This document shows, piece after piece, positions 21,548-31,727 of a stretch of 64,000 bases of DNA. A program made the translations under genes and the position numbers. The stretch is from NCBI GenBank assembly GCA_977006965.1, contig OZ345370.1:2604001-2668000 (forward strand), in the 5' to 3' direction. Under the pieces are notes generated by a model that saw only the letters and a program-made list of their open reading frames with translations, had not been told where the DNA came from and made no database searches. Position 1 is the stretch's first letter. Each line of letters begins with the position of its first letter. This DNA comes from Phymatolithon calcareum (taxonomy: Eukaryota > Rhodophyta > Florideophyceae > Hapalidiales).

Positions 21548-22903
21548 GGGTCACTCCTGAAAATGATAAATTGCAGAGACGCAAAACAGTACGCAAATTG
21601 TGCAAATGTATTCCGCTGTCACGCGCACGCCAAATTATGGAGCCCTGAAAACATTGTCACATTTTGTGTCAGACAATTCTGTTACGGAACCAAAATATTA
21701 ATTGATTTGATGTCCTATTTTGCCCAAAGCATCCGACATGGGCCCTCACTTTGGTGCTGAAGAGTACAAGTATTACATTACACCGCTGGAGACCGAGAGT
21801 TTTGGAGCAGTATAATACTCCAAAGGGTAATCAGGCGGGCTGTAAAGTACTCCAGGAAAGTATTCAAACGTTCACTCGAAGGGTGAGGGGAAAGTGAAGA
21901 AATTATAGGTAGATGCATAGATTCGTTGCACGGAGAAGGCTTTATGGTGCTAGACGAAATAAGTACTGTGTCATTGTAACGAATACGCCAAGATGTCTCT
22001 TCTCGAGTGTTCTCTCGTAAGTTCGGCTTTCCCCTTTACTCATGGCGTTGAAAAGCAGAGCTGTCTATCTCCATCTGGTCCGCAAACAAGTTCGGTAAGA
22101 ATGGGATTGATTATCCGTCTATTATGCATTCTGCTGCATAAACGGCATCTGCAGCGAAGGATCGCAAATGGACCCATGCGGTACCGAATGTTCCTGCACG
22201 CCCGCCGGCTCCGTGACCGAAGAATCTGCCGAAGAGCTCTGCAGCATCCCCATATGTCTTCTTTTCGTACGCTTTTCGGATCGGGTTGCGAGCGCTCTTT
22301 AATCACCTTAACAGGTGTTAACCATGTTACGTTTCGATACATACTTGTAAAGTATGCCAATCTGTACAACAAGCAAATACCCTATTCAACCGATGGGGCT
22401 ATTCGACGTCTGGACGCAGAACCGCATGGTCGCGGGAGACTGTGCACAATGAGCGCAGAAATATGCTTGGGGTTGATGTTGACATGGGGGTGGACACGCG
22501 GATCTGAGATGGTCCTCTGCTTTCTCTTCGGAATAGCGGCATCAGTGTGCGCTTCTCAAGCTCCTCAAGATCCAGCTAGAATATTATTACGCACTTGCAT
22601 AGCATGGACGAGGATCTACTCTTCTAAGCTGCAGCGCATCTTTCTGATCATCCATGGATGAAGTGCATGAGGCAGATCACTGCACTACTCCGACTGAGAG
22701 AAACGCGCCGTAGCGAAAATGATAGAAATGTGTCGTACAACACATTTGGTTCACAGAGGGAAGCTCTATGACCAAATGTCGCGCGATTTGCACATTTTGC
22801 GTGTCACAAATCGAAGACACGAGACAAATGCACCGTGGCGTGACGACGCACTTTGTGCAGAAATGACGCATTTTGTGCAATTTTACATTTTCAGGAGTGA
22901 CCC
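21548..22903 (+). mobile_element. PIF/Harbinger-type element, left copy, 1356 bp
   Basis: TIRs are GGGTCACTCCTGAAAATGAT at the left and the inverse of GGGTCACTCCTGAAAATGTA at the right, continuing to ..AAATTGC. The body matches the element at 57370-58739, inverted relative to it. It encodes the N-terminal half of a PIF-like transposase (21993-22661). No target duplication is seen (tat / act), probably because the left flank has been rearranged next to the LINE fragment. Confidence 0.8.
21993..22661 (+). CDS. PIF/Harbinger-like transposase N-terminal region, 222 aa
   Basis: ATG-started frame. Residues 95-180 (SLITLTGVNHVTFRYILVKY, then STDGAIRRLDAEPHGRGR, SAEICLGLMLTWGWTRGSEM, LCFLFGIAASVCASQ) follow the order of the helix-turn-helix region before the DDE nuclease in DDE_4-type transposases: TG-x-x-x-x-TF, GRpR, L-x-L-x-x-x-R-x-x-G, FG. 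The DDE catalytic part is absent. The other copy has a frame of identical length, so the truncation predates their separation. Alternatively it is a fragment kept open by chance. Confidence 0.55.
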   Translation: MSLLECSLVSSAFPFTHGVEKQSCLSPSGPQTSSVRMGLIIRLLCILLHKRHLQRRIANGPMRYRMFLHARRLRDRRICRRALQHPHMSSFRTLFGSGCERSLITLTGVNHVTFRYILVKYANLYNKQIPYSTDGAIRRLDAEPHGRGRLCTMSAEICLGLMLTWGWTRGSEMVLCFLFGIAASVCASQAPQDPARILLRTCIAWTRIYSSKLQRIFLIIHG

Positions 22904-25564
22904 ACTGTAACCCTGTGCCCTTTTTGGACAGAGAAATGATACGTATTTCCAGTCAGATGCAGTGATGTTCAAACTTAGGCATGCGTCAGTGCATTCCGAC
23001 ATTCCATTGCACAATTGCTTGGTTGTTAACACACTCAATAGACTTAATCGTTCAATAGAGCAAAAATTCACCAAAAGTTTGGCGAACATTCGGCAAACGT
23101 TCGGCGAACGTTTGGCTTTTTCATTGCTGAAGTTCTAATTTGTAAATTTTTAATGAGCTCCCACTCGTGAGTTCGCGAGACAGCCGAACAGTTTACCGCG
23201 AATCTTTGTCACGCATAGCTTGTAGAACATACTACATCACAGCGATCTGGAAAATGTTCATGCTTTCTACAAAAGTTCGGTAGGTAAAATTTCGAAAAAT
23301 CGCTGAATTGCCGAACGTTCGGCAACTTTGACCAGCCAATTCTTGCCGTTCGATTGATCGAGCTTATTTATTGAACCGAATGTTTGATTACCTTGGTCAT
23401 TGCTACCGAAATTCGTGTCAATTTGCGCATAAAGTTATAGAACTGGCGAGAATTCGGCAAGCGAAGTTTAAAGAAAGCGAACGTTCGAATATTCGCGGCA
23501 ACTAACTTCGTTCAAGCTGTATATGAAGTCATTTTGAGAACCAAACAGAACTTACATCAGTAGTGCAATACGGCACTGCACAGCAGGGAGATGCGGGAAA
23601 TGTCGACTTCGGGGTTTATTTAACTACAAGCTCTCATTTTTGGCCTTTTGTTCCGTCAATCAGTGTGTAAGAACAATGGAATTCTAGTCTTTATCGTCGC
23701 TCAGCTTCAAAAAATAACGGCACAGTATCAAATATATGTTTCTTTCAGAGTGTCGAGTTTCCATCGAAACGCTAAAGATACGTACAGTGGTGAGCTCTGC
23801 GTACTTGCAGCCCATCCAAAGTACTGCACTGTATATCCAGAATCTTTTCACAATTGAAGTTTCTGTTTTCAAAACAAACAGAAATCTGGTTTGATAAGAG
23901 GAATAATTTTGTCTGCAGTGGAGCACAACTGGCCCAAAAAATACGACGACGTTATGTATGAAACGGTATAATATGAAATTGTGAATATTTAATGAAGCTT
24001 ACAGACACATTTCTCAAAATTGACTCGAATTTGAAAGTGTTTATTATTACATTTTGTACTGACGCTTAAGTCAGGGAGACTAAGCGTGACGTAACGCTAG
24101 AAAGGAAAGTATGTCATATTCTATGAATGACATGCAAAGTACAAAAGACTATTGCGCGCAATTGCGCATTACACACACAGTTGTGCGTAATTGTTAATGC
24201 ACGCTTACTTTGCTCACAGTTGTTTTCCGCTGAAATTTCAGAGACCAGTAAATCCGAGCTCTGCACGTGTCACTTAGATGTCAGCGAACATTGGAGAAGC
24301 AGCTGGAATGCTGTTTCTTTTGATACTGAAAATGTCCCCATCCCATGCTTTTTTATGAAACCGCGCAAGTGCACATTTGAACAATTGCGCACTGAATGCT
24401 CTTTTTGTGCGCAATTGTCGAAATCCAAATTGACGCAGTTTCATAACCCGTAGGTTTTTGGGGATTTTTTCTCGGCATTTTCATTGCTCTTCAATATCCT
24501 TATTTTTTCCTCGGTATAGCTGGCGCTAAATATTCATAAAAAGCAAATCGCGCGCTGTTAAATTCTCGCCAGAACAATCGTGCACAACAAAAAAGAACAT
24601 TTATGTCTAGCGCTAGCGGAACACGGTCATTTTTGTCAGGGGGGGTGTGGAGGGCATGGTTACGCTGACTTGTAAAATACTGATCAATCAGATCTTTCTA
24701 CACATTCAAATCATACTTATGAAACGTTTCGGCTTCATTCTCATTCGTAGCAGAGAAAATACTGTACGTGACAAAATATCGTTTTGACAGAAACAGGGAT
24801 TATATGAAAAATGTACCCCTCGTAAGAATCTCGGTAGGAAATGTACTCGTGACTTTGACCAATCACAACGTAAATGAAACCAATCGAGTTGGTAATGTGT
24901 ATTGTACACTCTATTGCGCAGATCACAGTGTCAGGACTGCAGTGTCCAATCAAAAATCGCCCTTTAGTGCTCTAATCGCTCGGTGCCGTGCTGGTTAATT
25001 CGCTCTGCATCCATGTAGAGTATTTGAAAGCATTATTGGTCCGGAAATTCCAACCGACCCATTTTCTACTTGGATTCTTTTGTGCGATGTCTGATTATCA
25101 GATTAAAAACTTACAAATGAGATCAAATGCAACAAGTGTCACATAAACGCCCTGTCAAGGGAGATAGCGAAAAATGCCTTAATATCGACATTTCCCGCAT
25201 CTCCCAGTTGCAATTGGAACTGCACCAAAAGGTTTTTGAGCCAAACAACGAATTTTAAGCTGGCTGTCACCTCTAAATCTTTGATTGGTCAGGCCCACCG
25301 CATTGCGGATCACAAGATGTGATCTGCAGTTAGGTGGGTGATGATCACCCCTGGGTGATCATTATATTTGACAAATGTGTCGAGTATGATAAGCATCACC
25401 TTTCAGAAACCTGCCCTATCAAAAGCATTAGATCGCTATCAACGATATGTTTTTACAACTTTTATCAAATGTGCATCGTGAGTTTTCTGATTAATTCGCC
25501 TATGGCCAGTACTGCAAGTGCAGATTTCAAAAATATTCGGACTTTCGAATTTTCCCGCAACCCC
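22904..25564. mobile_element. CWG-targeting TIR element, left copy, 5' end lost
   Basis: Matches 56390-57370 and 58740-58797 in direct orientation. The right TIR is present (inverse of GGGGTTGCGGGAAAAT, ending at 25564) and is followed by the CAG target at 25565-25567. The first ~230 bp of the family are missing, where the PIF element now abuts. It inserted into sequence like the interior of the hAT element (cagcattttggcccgac, compare about 10289-10303). No coding capacity is recognised. It contains the nested element 23587-25204. Confidence 0.75.
23587..25204. mobile_element. nested TIR element with perfect 20-bp ends and CAG duplication, 1618 bp
   Basis: Both ends read GGAGATGCGGGAAATGTCGA inward. 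CAG lies at 23584-23586 and 25205-25207. The related copy at 57069-57071 has a single CAG with continuous flanks, i.e. the empty site. The inside is AT-rich, with repeated ttgcgcaattgcgca-type motifs (24150-24190, 24380-24420), and has no recognisable gene. The TIR shares the tGCGGGAAAT core with the host element, so both are probably mobilised by related transposases. Confidence 0.85.
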
Positions 25565-25567
25565 CAG

Positions 25568-25817
25568 CATTTTGGCCCGACAATTATATGGTTTATTTGG
25601 CCCCAAATGATGGTGTGCTTCCCCGTTGATACATGGCCCCATTGGTAATCTCCAATGACTATTACAACATGGCGTGCAAGCCCATATGCAACTCCGAGGG
25701 CTCCTTTTCATTTGCAATCCCAGATTGCAATCCCAAAGGATACCTCAATACATGAAGCAATCCCCGATCTTGCAATTGCGAGCAAGTAACTTGGCAGCGC
25801 AATCAAATTGGCTCCAC
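25568..25817. other. hAT-related fragment and AT-rich flank of the LINE insertion
   Basis: The first ~45 bp match the reverse complement of the hAT element interior at 10260-10302. The rest contains tgcaatcccagattgcaatccc, a short attgcaat-type repeat, and no gene. Confidence 0.5.
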
Positions 25818-25927
25818 CCCTGGTCAGCAGATTTGGACTGTGAGGACGAAAATTCCGAGGACTTTCACCGTGCGAAACGTTGAACAGTATCAAACAAATA
25901 TTCAAATTTCAAGGTTTCCGCTCCGCG

Positions 25928-27742
25928 ATGTCGACGACACCGACGAGTGCGGAAGCCTCGGCGCGCGAAAGAGACGCTCGCGCCGCCGATCCGGGGGGCC
26001 AAGAGCCCAATGAGCAGAGGAATCCTCATGCAGAAGAAGCTGAACGATCCCGGCGGGCGAAATCGCCCCAAGGAGCAGCGCGCGACCCTCCAGAATCGCT
26101 TTGTTCCAGGAAGATTTGTGGCAAGGAAGGTACAAAGCTGCTTGAAGATGGGTGCAATCTCTGCAATCTAATGTTGCATCGAGACTGCGCCATTACGAAC
26201 GTCAACGGACTAGACATAAGCGACGCACCCTGGTGTGCCCCATGTGCAAAGTTGCTTGAAGAATCGTCGAACGAGTCCGTAGCGAGGCCAGGAACGAACG
26301 ACGACGTGGAGCTTGTCTCCTGGAAAGATGGCAATAAGCGCGCTCCAGTCCAGCCCGCTTTGGTCGCGAAGTCGCTTTTCGGAAAAACAGTCTCGACACC
26401 GCATAGTCAGGACGTCGAGATCGTGAAGATCGACGATTCTGAGCCGAGCTCTGTCTTCCCCGAGGACAACGACATCAAAACCACTATTCCGACGCCGACC
26501 GTGGCGACCCCACTTCGCCTCCGCCGAAAAAAGCCGAACGGGCGCACGATCAGATACCATTCTCGCCTGGGCTCCACGCCAAGATCCCGCCAAAAATCCA
26601 AACGTGTGACTCTGCTGAGTGGTAAAGTTATGCGACCTCTCTTCAGCGACAGTTCTCGCAGTGAGTCATCGACGTCACACGCCGTAGATGGAGAAGAGAG
26701 CGCGGAAGCATGGCGCCAAAAGTTCAAGGATTTGGCAAAGTATGCAAAATGTCCGAAATGCTACGACACTGGAAAATTATCCCCACGCGGGTATGCAGGA
26801 CAGGTGAAGAAGCTGTTCTTCTCAGGATGCAAGAAAACCACACAAGGAAGACGCGTTGACCAGATTATTGAACATGCCGGCAAAATAGCGCAGGCGAAAA
26901 AGAACAAGAAAGGAACTATTGCCACCAGGCCCCGAAACGAGGACAATCAAACTCCCTGCGCGTGCTGTCAAACAACTATGAGCAAGATAGAATCCCTGCA
27001 GCGACAGTTGACGGTCGTAGTCGCGAGGCTAAACACCATAACGCAGACCGACCCACCGCGCCCCGAAGTTCAAGCTATGGAGGCCATCAACCGCCCAGCC
27101 CCAGTACATATCAATCAATCTCCGCAAATCGCCGATAAAAGTTTCGGCACCCTGAACGCTTTGGAAACAACAAAGGCTGCCGCCCAGACGGATGACCATC
27201 CAAAGAACACAATCGAAGAATCTAACCCCAAACTCTCCTGGGCACAGATAGCATCTCGCCCTACGATCCCTACCGATGCACTACCCAGTCCTTTGGCCTC
27301 AAAAGTCAAGTCAGTATTCGCCGACTTCTCCGACTTTCGTGCTAAAGCCACACGACGCAAGCCAAATATCCAGGCGGTGTACTTTGGTAACTTCACGAGA
27401 GGAAAGATTGGACAGCTCAGAAAACTGCTCAAACCGATGCTCACATCGAGCTGGGCATTACTTAGCATTAATTATGTGGGGACTATGGCAATCGAAATTC
27501 TAGCGGACAAGTCGCATGTCAACCAGCTTGTTACAGTCATGCGTGCTTTACAATTCACTCACCTCAAAGACTTCTCGCCGCTCGAACTCAAGATGAAAGG
27601 ACACAGACTGATCACTGCTCCCATACTTCGCAAAATACAGAACCTCGAAGCATACCAGACACGCATGCAGTACGCAGCGGTGAACGCCGAGGCAAGAAAC
27701 AACACTTACGCTCAGAGTTACTACGAAAGACAGGCCGAGTAG
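25928..27742 (+). CDS. LINE ORF1 protein with PHD-type finger, 604 aa
   Basis: The ATG at 25928 is chosen; the frame is open from about 25880 but has no earlier ATG. Near residues 60-110, a Cys/His array (CSRKIC ... CNLCNLMLHRDC ... WCAPC) has C4HC3 PHD spacing. A second finger, CPKCYDTGKLSPRGYAGQVK ... CKK, lies near 285-315, followed by CACC and a short coiled coil (KIESLQRQLTVVVARLNTI). The C-terminal part (IQAVYFGNFTRGKIGQLRKL onward) looks like an RRM-type fold for RNA binding. It is intact. The presumed role is an RNA chaperone in the LINE ribonucleoprotein. The PHD finger could tether insertion to modified histone tails, which is inference. Confidence 0.82.
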   Translation: MSTTPTSAEASARERDARAADPGGQEPNEQRNPHAEEAERSRRAKSPQGAARDPPESLCSRKICGKEGTKLLEDGCNLCNLMLHRDCAITNVNGLDISDAPWCAPCAKLLEESSNESVARPGTNDDVELVSWKDGNKRAPVQPALVAKSLFGKTVSTPHSQDVEIVKIDDSEPSSVFPEDNDIKTTIPTPTVATPLRLRRKKPNGRTIRYHSRLGSTPRSRQKSKRVTLLSGKVMRPLFSDSSRSESSTSHAVDGEESAEAWRQKFKDLAKYAKCPKCYDTGKLSPRGYAGQVKKLFFSGCKKTTQGRRVDQIIEHAGKIAQAKKNKKGTIATRPRNEDNQTPCACCQTTMSKIESLQRQLTVVVARLNTITQTDPPRPEVQAMEAINRPAPVHINQSPQIADKSFGTLNALETTKAAAQTDDHPKNTIEESNPKLSWAQIASRPTIPTDALPSPLASKVKSVFADFSDFRAKATRRKPNIQAVYFGNFTRGKIGQLRKLLKPMLTSSWALLSINYVGTMAIEILADKSHVNQLVTVMRALQFTHLKDFSPLELKMKGHRLITAPILRKIQNLEAYQTRMQYAAVNAEARNNTYAQSYYERQAE

Positions 27743-27972
27743 GCCAGCATGACACTCAATTCACTGCGAGAAACTGAAAGACCAGAGCTCTTTAAAACGA
27801 GGACTCAAGCTCAGAACAGTACCGAAGCATCAAAGACCGTTCCGAAAGTCAATGAGGATGCACAAGCTTGCCGGGAAACCGATGAAAACAACATCGCTGG
27901 CTCCCCAAAGGCTCCAAACCACCCCCAAAGCCCGACAAGAAAAGTGCCTGGAAGCTTAGATCGATCGACTGA

Positions 27973-30900
27973 AGAGGACGCAAGCGCCCACGCCCAATCA
28001 TAGAGGCCAAATTTCTCAACTTCAATGTCGCTGGCGCCAAAAACAAGGCACCCATGATAATGGATGCCATAAGACTATCCGGATCATGCGTAGCTGCACT
28101 AACTGAAACGCATCTGGGAAGTCACGATTCTAGTCCGTTTCCTTGGCCGTGCGAAATGACCCCACGAAAGCCCTCACCAATTTCTATTAATAGCCAGAAG
28201 AAATCAAGAACCAGCATTCCGCGAGGAGGTGTCGCCCTTCTCATCCGACCTGGACTCAAATACCGAGTCCTCCGAAAATATTCGACCCACATGTACCAAA
28301 TCATGTCAATCTCCGTACTCGGAATCATCGTGGTTGCCGCATATATCTCACCTCTCTCCAGCCCCAAGGAGTATATGAAAGCTACAGAAATCCTACGAAG
28401 ACAGGCAACCGGCCCCACATTATTCTGTGGGGACTTTAATGCGAGGCACAAGCTCTAGGACGAAAGACAGAATAACAGAGGACTTGCACTTCTTCGATGG
28501 TGCGAGAGCTTTCGTTACAAGATAAATGCACCAAGAGAGCCAACCTTTCATGCACAGTCCCGAAAAAGCTGCATTGATCTATTCATCTCGAAAAGAATCC
28601 AGTGCAGTCCGGCAAGACTGCAGAATGGATCTTGGGGTGGGTGCAGCGATCACCTCCCGGTGGTATGCACATCCAATCTGATGACTCCAGAAATGGAAAA
28701 ATCGTATACAGTCCCGCTTCATAAACGTTCTGGTCCTCTTGCTAAAGCCCGGGCTGCAGAATACTACACGAAGCACATACCCGCATTAATCGAAAGATTG
28801 GGAACAGTTTCCACTCTGCAAGAGCTTGAATCACTGTACGAGAAAGCTTGCAAGGCCCTCAAATCCCCTTGGCTTGCCGGAAGAAAACCGCGAGGAGGAA
28901 GATTCACAAGGTACTGGGACCTCGAACTAGACAGACTGGCTTATAAAAGATCCGGCTTGTTTCGGAAAGCCAAAATCACGAACGATCCCGACGACTGGTA
29001 AGAGTACCGAAAAGTACACAAGACCATCAGGAGCAAAGTAACATCGAAAAAACGCAAATGTTTTCAAGAGTTCGTGCAAGACATGTCAAACTCCCCTGCC
29101 GACAAGGCCACTGCAATGCTGAGTAAAATCTCGAAACGTAAACAAGGTACGTTCTCGAAAAACTCAGCAATGGGCATCCAATTGGAACTGGAAGAATTTC
29201 TAGCTTACGCTCATACTATCTCATTCACACTCGAAGACCATGAGATGGAAAAACTAGGTTTTGACGTCACCCCAGAACTAGAGGATGAAATTGGAGCGGC
29301 CATTCATCGGGCCCCAAAACGAAAAGCCGCTGGAGCCGATGGAATTTTCTCAGAAATGTTCCAAGCCTCGCCCGAGCTATCTGCGAAACTTATCATATCC
29401 CTCTGGAGAGTATGTGGTCGCGTGAAAGAAACCCCCAGCCACTGGAACTTGATCAAGCTCCTCCCGTTCTACACGAAAGGCGACCAAAGAAACCCTGCAA
29501 ACTACAGACCGATAGCCCTTCTATCGCATACAAGGAAAATCATAGAGAGCGCACTCGATAAAATCCTGAGAAAACACTACGGCTTCAATAAGATCCAAAC
29601 TGGCTCCAGGAAGGGCTCTGGATGCCCGGATGCCGTATTGCACACCATTGCGGCAATCAAAAATGGTCACAGGAACATTGCTGTTCTCGACATTTCGAAG
29701 GCTTTCGACACCATGCCAAGACACGTTCTATCTCGACTACTCAAGAAGAGGCTTCCTACAACAATGGTCTCATGGGTCATGTACTTTCTCCAACCTTGCA
29801 TGATCTATACTCCTACGCATGACCGAAATAATCGGTTTGTAATCAACAAGGGGGTCCCACAAGGATCACCACTATCACCGGCGCTATATAATATCTTCAT
29901 GGACGTTCTTGCTGAGAGCTTGTCAAGAATTCCGTTTCATTATTCTAAAAGCCCGGCCACGTTTCTCGCGGACGACGTCATACTTCGCGCTTTTTCCCCA
30001 ATTGGGCTTCAGTTGCTCCTGGGCATCGCCTCGGACTGGGCCGCCTCTACCGAGATGGTCTGGAACACAATTGGCGGGAAGAGTTGCGTCATAACTCCCA
30101 ATGGTGCAAACGAAAGCTTCAAATTCGTTCTTGCAAGAAAAGAAATCGAGACTGTGTCCGAAACTAGATACCTGGGCATCTCCATATCTTCGAACGGCGT
30201 CACAGAAACCTCTACGCTTTCCAGAATAGATGCTGCACAGAATCGACTGATGGTTCTAGGAAACATCGGACTCCACGGGAAAGGGTTCGCACCCTCGACA
30301 TGCTTAAGATTATATAAGGCGCTCGTCCGTCCAATGACAGAGTATCTTCTCCCGTTCGCAGATCTGACACGTAATATCCTTCACGCACAGGACGCCCTAG
30401 AGAGTAACCTGTTCTCTAGAATGTTCGGAACCTGGTGCAAGAATATGCAGGCCCGCTTTCGAGGAATATGCCGCCTGGAATCCATTCAACTACGCCAAGC
30501 GCATTTGAGCTCCAAGTTCATAACAGCACAGAAATTTCGAAGAAAACAGGCACTTGAGCTTCCCAAGGGCACAACACGACTGGCAATATTGAACGCGACA
30601 AACGATATGCTTCACAAAGCTCTTCTCTGTACCTCTACAGAGGAATTTGCACGCACCCTAGACGCTACGACAAGCGTAAAAGCAAGAACGCTGAGGAATG
30701 CAATAGAAGAATGGGAAGCATGTCTCCCTTCGAAAGCCACAGAACGAGAGGGCCGGCGCCCTCCTCAGCCCATCAAGAACGAACTAACACCATTCCTCAC
30801 CCTCAAAAAAGCGAAGCACAGGCTTCTTTGCACGCACTGTTTATTTCACCGCTTCCCATATCCCTGGCAAGAACAAGCAAGAAACGAAGATTCCGAACTC

Positions 30901-31020
30901 GATGAAGCTCTCACAGTTATCTCAAACTTAATGCCCAAGCAAAGACTTTCCGATATTCAAAAAGAGATGCTGGAAATGGCAGTTGATACCGTTCAAAGAA
31001 AATGTCCGAAATCAAAATGA
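27973..31020 (+). pseudogene. LINE ORF2: APE endonuclease and reverse transcriptase
   Basis: One frame of about 1016 codons. The endonuclease has FLNFNVAGAKNKAP, AALTETHLG, CGDFNARH and SDHLPVV. The reverse transcriptase has NYRPIALLSHTRKIIES, VLDISKAFDTMPRHVL, GVPQGSPLSPALYNIF and the catalytic FLADDVIL. A C-terminal extension runs to KCPKSK. Stops occur at 28456 (TAG, where Trp would fit: KL-stop-DD) and 28999 (TAA), and a TGA at 27970 precedes the start, so the protein is disrupted. All catalytic residues are otherwise kept, indicating recent death. Confidence 0.92.
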
Positions 31021-31132
31021 AAACGTAAGCGAAGGATTGTAGCGCAACGAAAAGTCTCTCAGGTGCAATGATAATTGACTAAGGGAGCTTCAATAAAACA
31101 GAAATCCATCCATCCATCCCTGGTCAGCAGAT

Positions 31133-31727
31133 GCGTTCGTCCTTTCTTCTTCTTCTTCTTCAATTCTGATGCGGTATTGAAATCGCAAACCTTCCAAGCA
31201 GAATGACGACACTTTGACACTTTAAGACTCCTGTATCTGAATTAACACACTGACTTCATCAGTTCCCATTCTGAGCGTTATTAGATACAGCTTCGACACG
31301 GACGGAAAACGACCAACCGGGCCTTAAACCAAGAAAGGCTAGTACTCAGGTGCGGGCGGTTCGCCGCGCCGGTGCAAGTGTCCGCGCGGCTGAGATTTGC
31401 GAATGCGCGCATTTTGGCGGTAGCTTCGCCGAAATTGAATGCGGCTACATTGTTGCGCGACAAAATTTGTCTGATTTCTTGGCGACTTCGATGCCCCCCC
31501 GGACTGTCGCCGCAGAAAATTGAATAATGCCTCGAATCGAAGCGGCTAATGAAACAAAATGGCTATCACAGCCTTCCGAATTCATTTTCCTCTTTGCAAT
31601 TGTTCCGCTCGCGAACCAAGTTAAGGGCTGAGACGATCCCCCTAGGAGCTGGTGTAACAGCGAGACAGAAAGGCTTCCGCCAATCAAAGCGTAAACTGCT
31701 TAATCAGAGATGCAACGGCACTGGCTT
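31133..31727. other. intergenic, with a TTC microsatellite
   Basis: A (ttc)n run lies at about 31143-31161, just downstream of the LINE. The rest shows no supported gene. Confidence 0.4.

Larger units (their letters stand above)
25818..31132 (+). mobile_element. near full-length LINE (LINE-1W) with 15-bp target duplication
   Basis: CCCTGGTCAGCAGAT occurs at 25818-25832 and again at 31118-31132, directly after an (atcc)3 tail. Between them lie a short 5' UTR, ORF1 (25928-27742), ORF2 (about 27973-31020) and a 3' UTR with AATAAA near 31093. This is the full structure of an APE-type non-LTR retrotransposon. ORF2 has in-frame stops, so this copy cannot move by itself. A truncated relative is at 21214-21543. 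Confidence 0.93.

Noticed and set aside
25880-25927. Longer N-terminus of LINE ORF1
   Set aside because: The upstream extension has no ATG (it would begin with TTG). The first ATG is at 25928.
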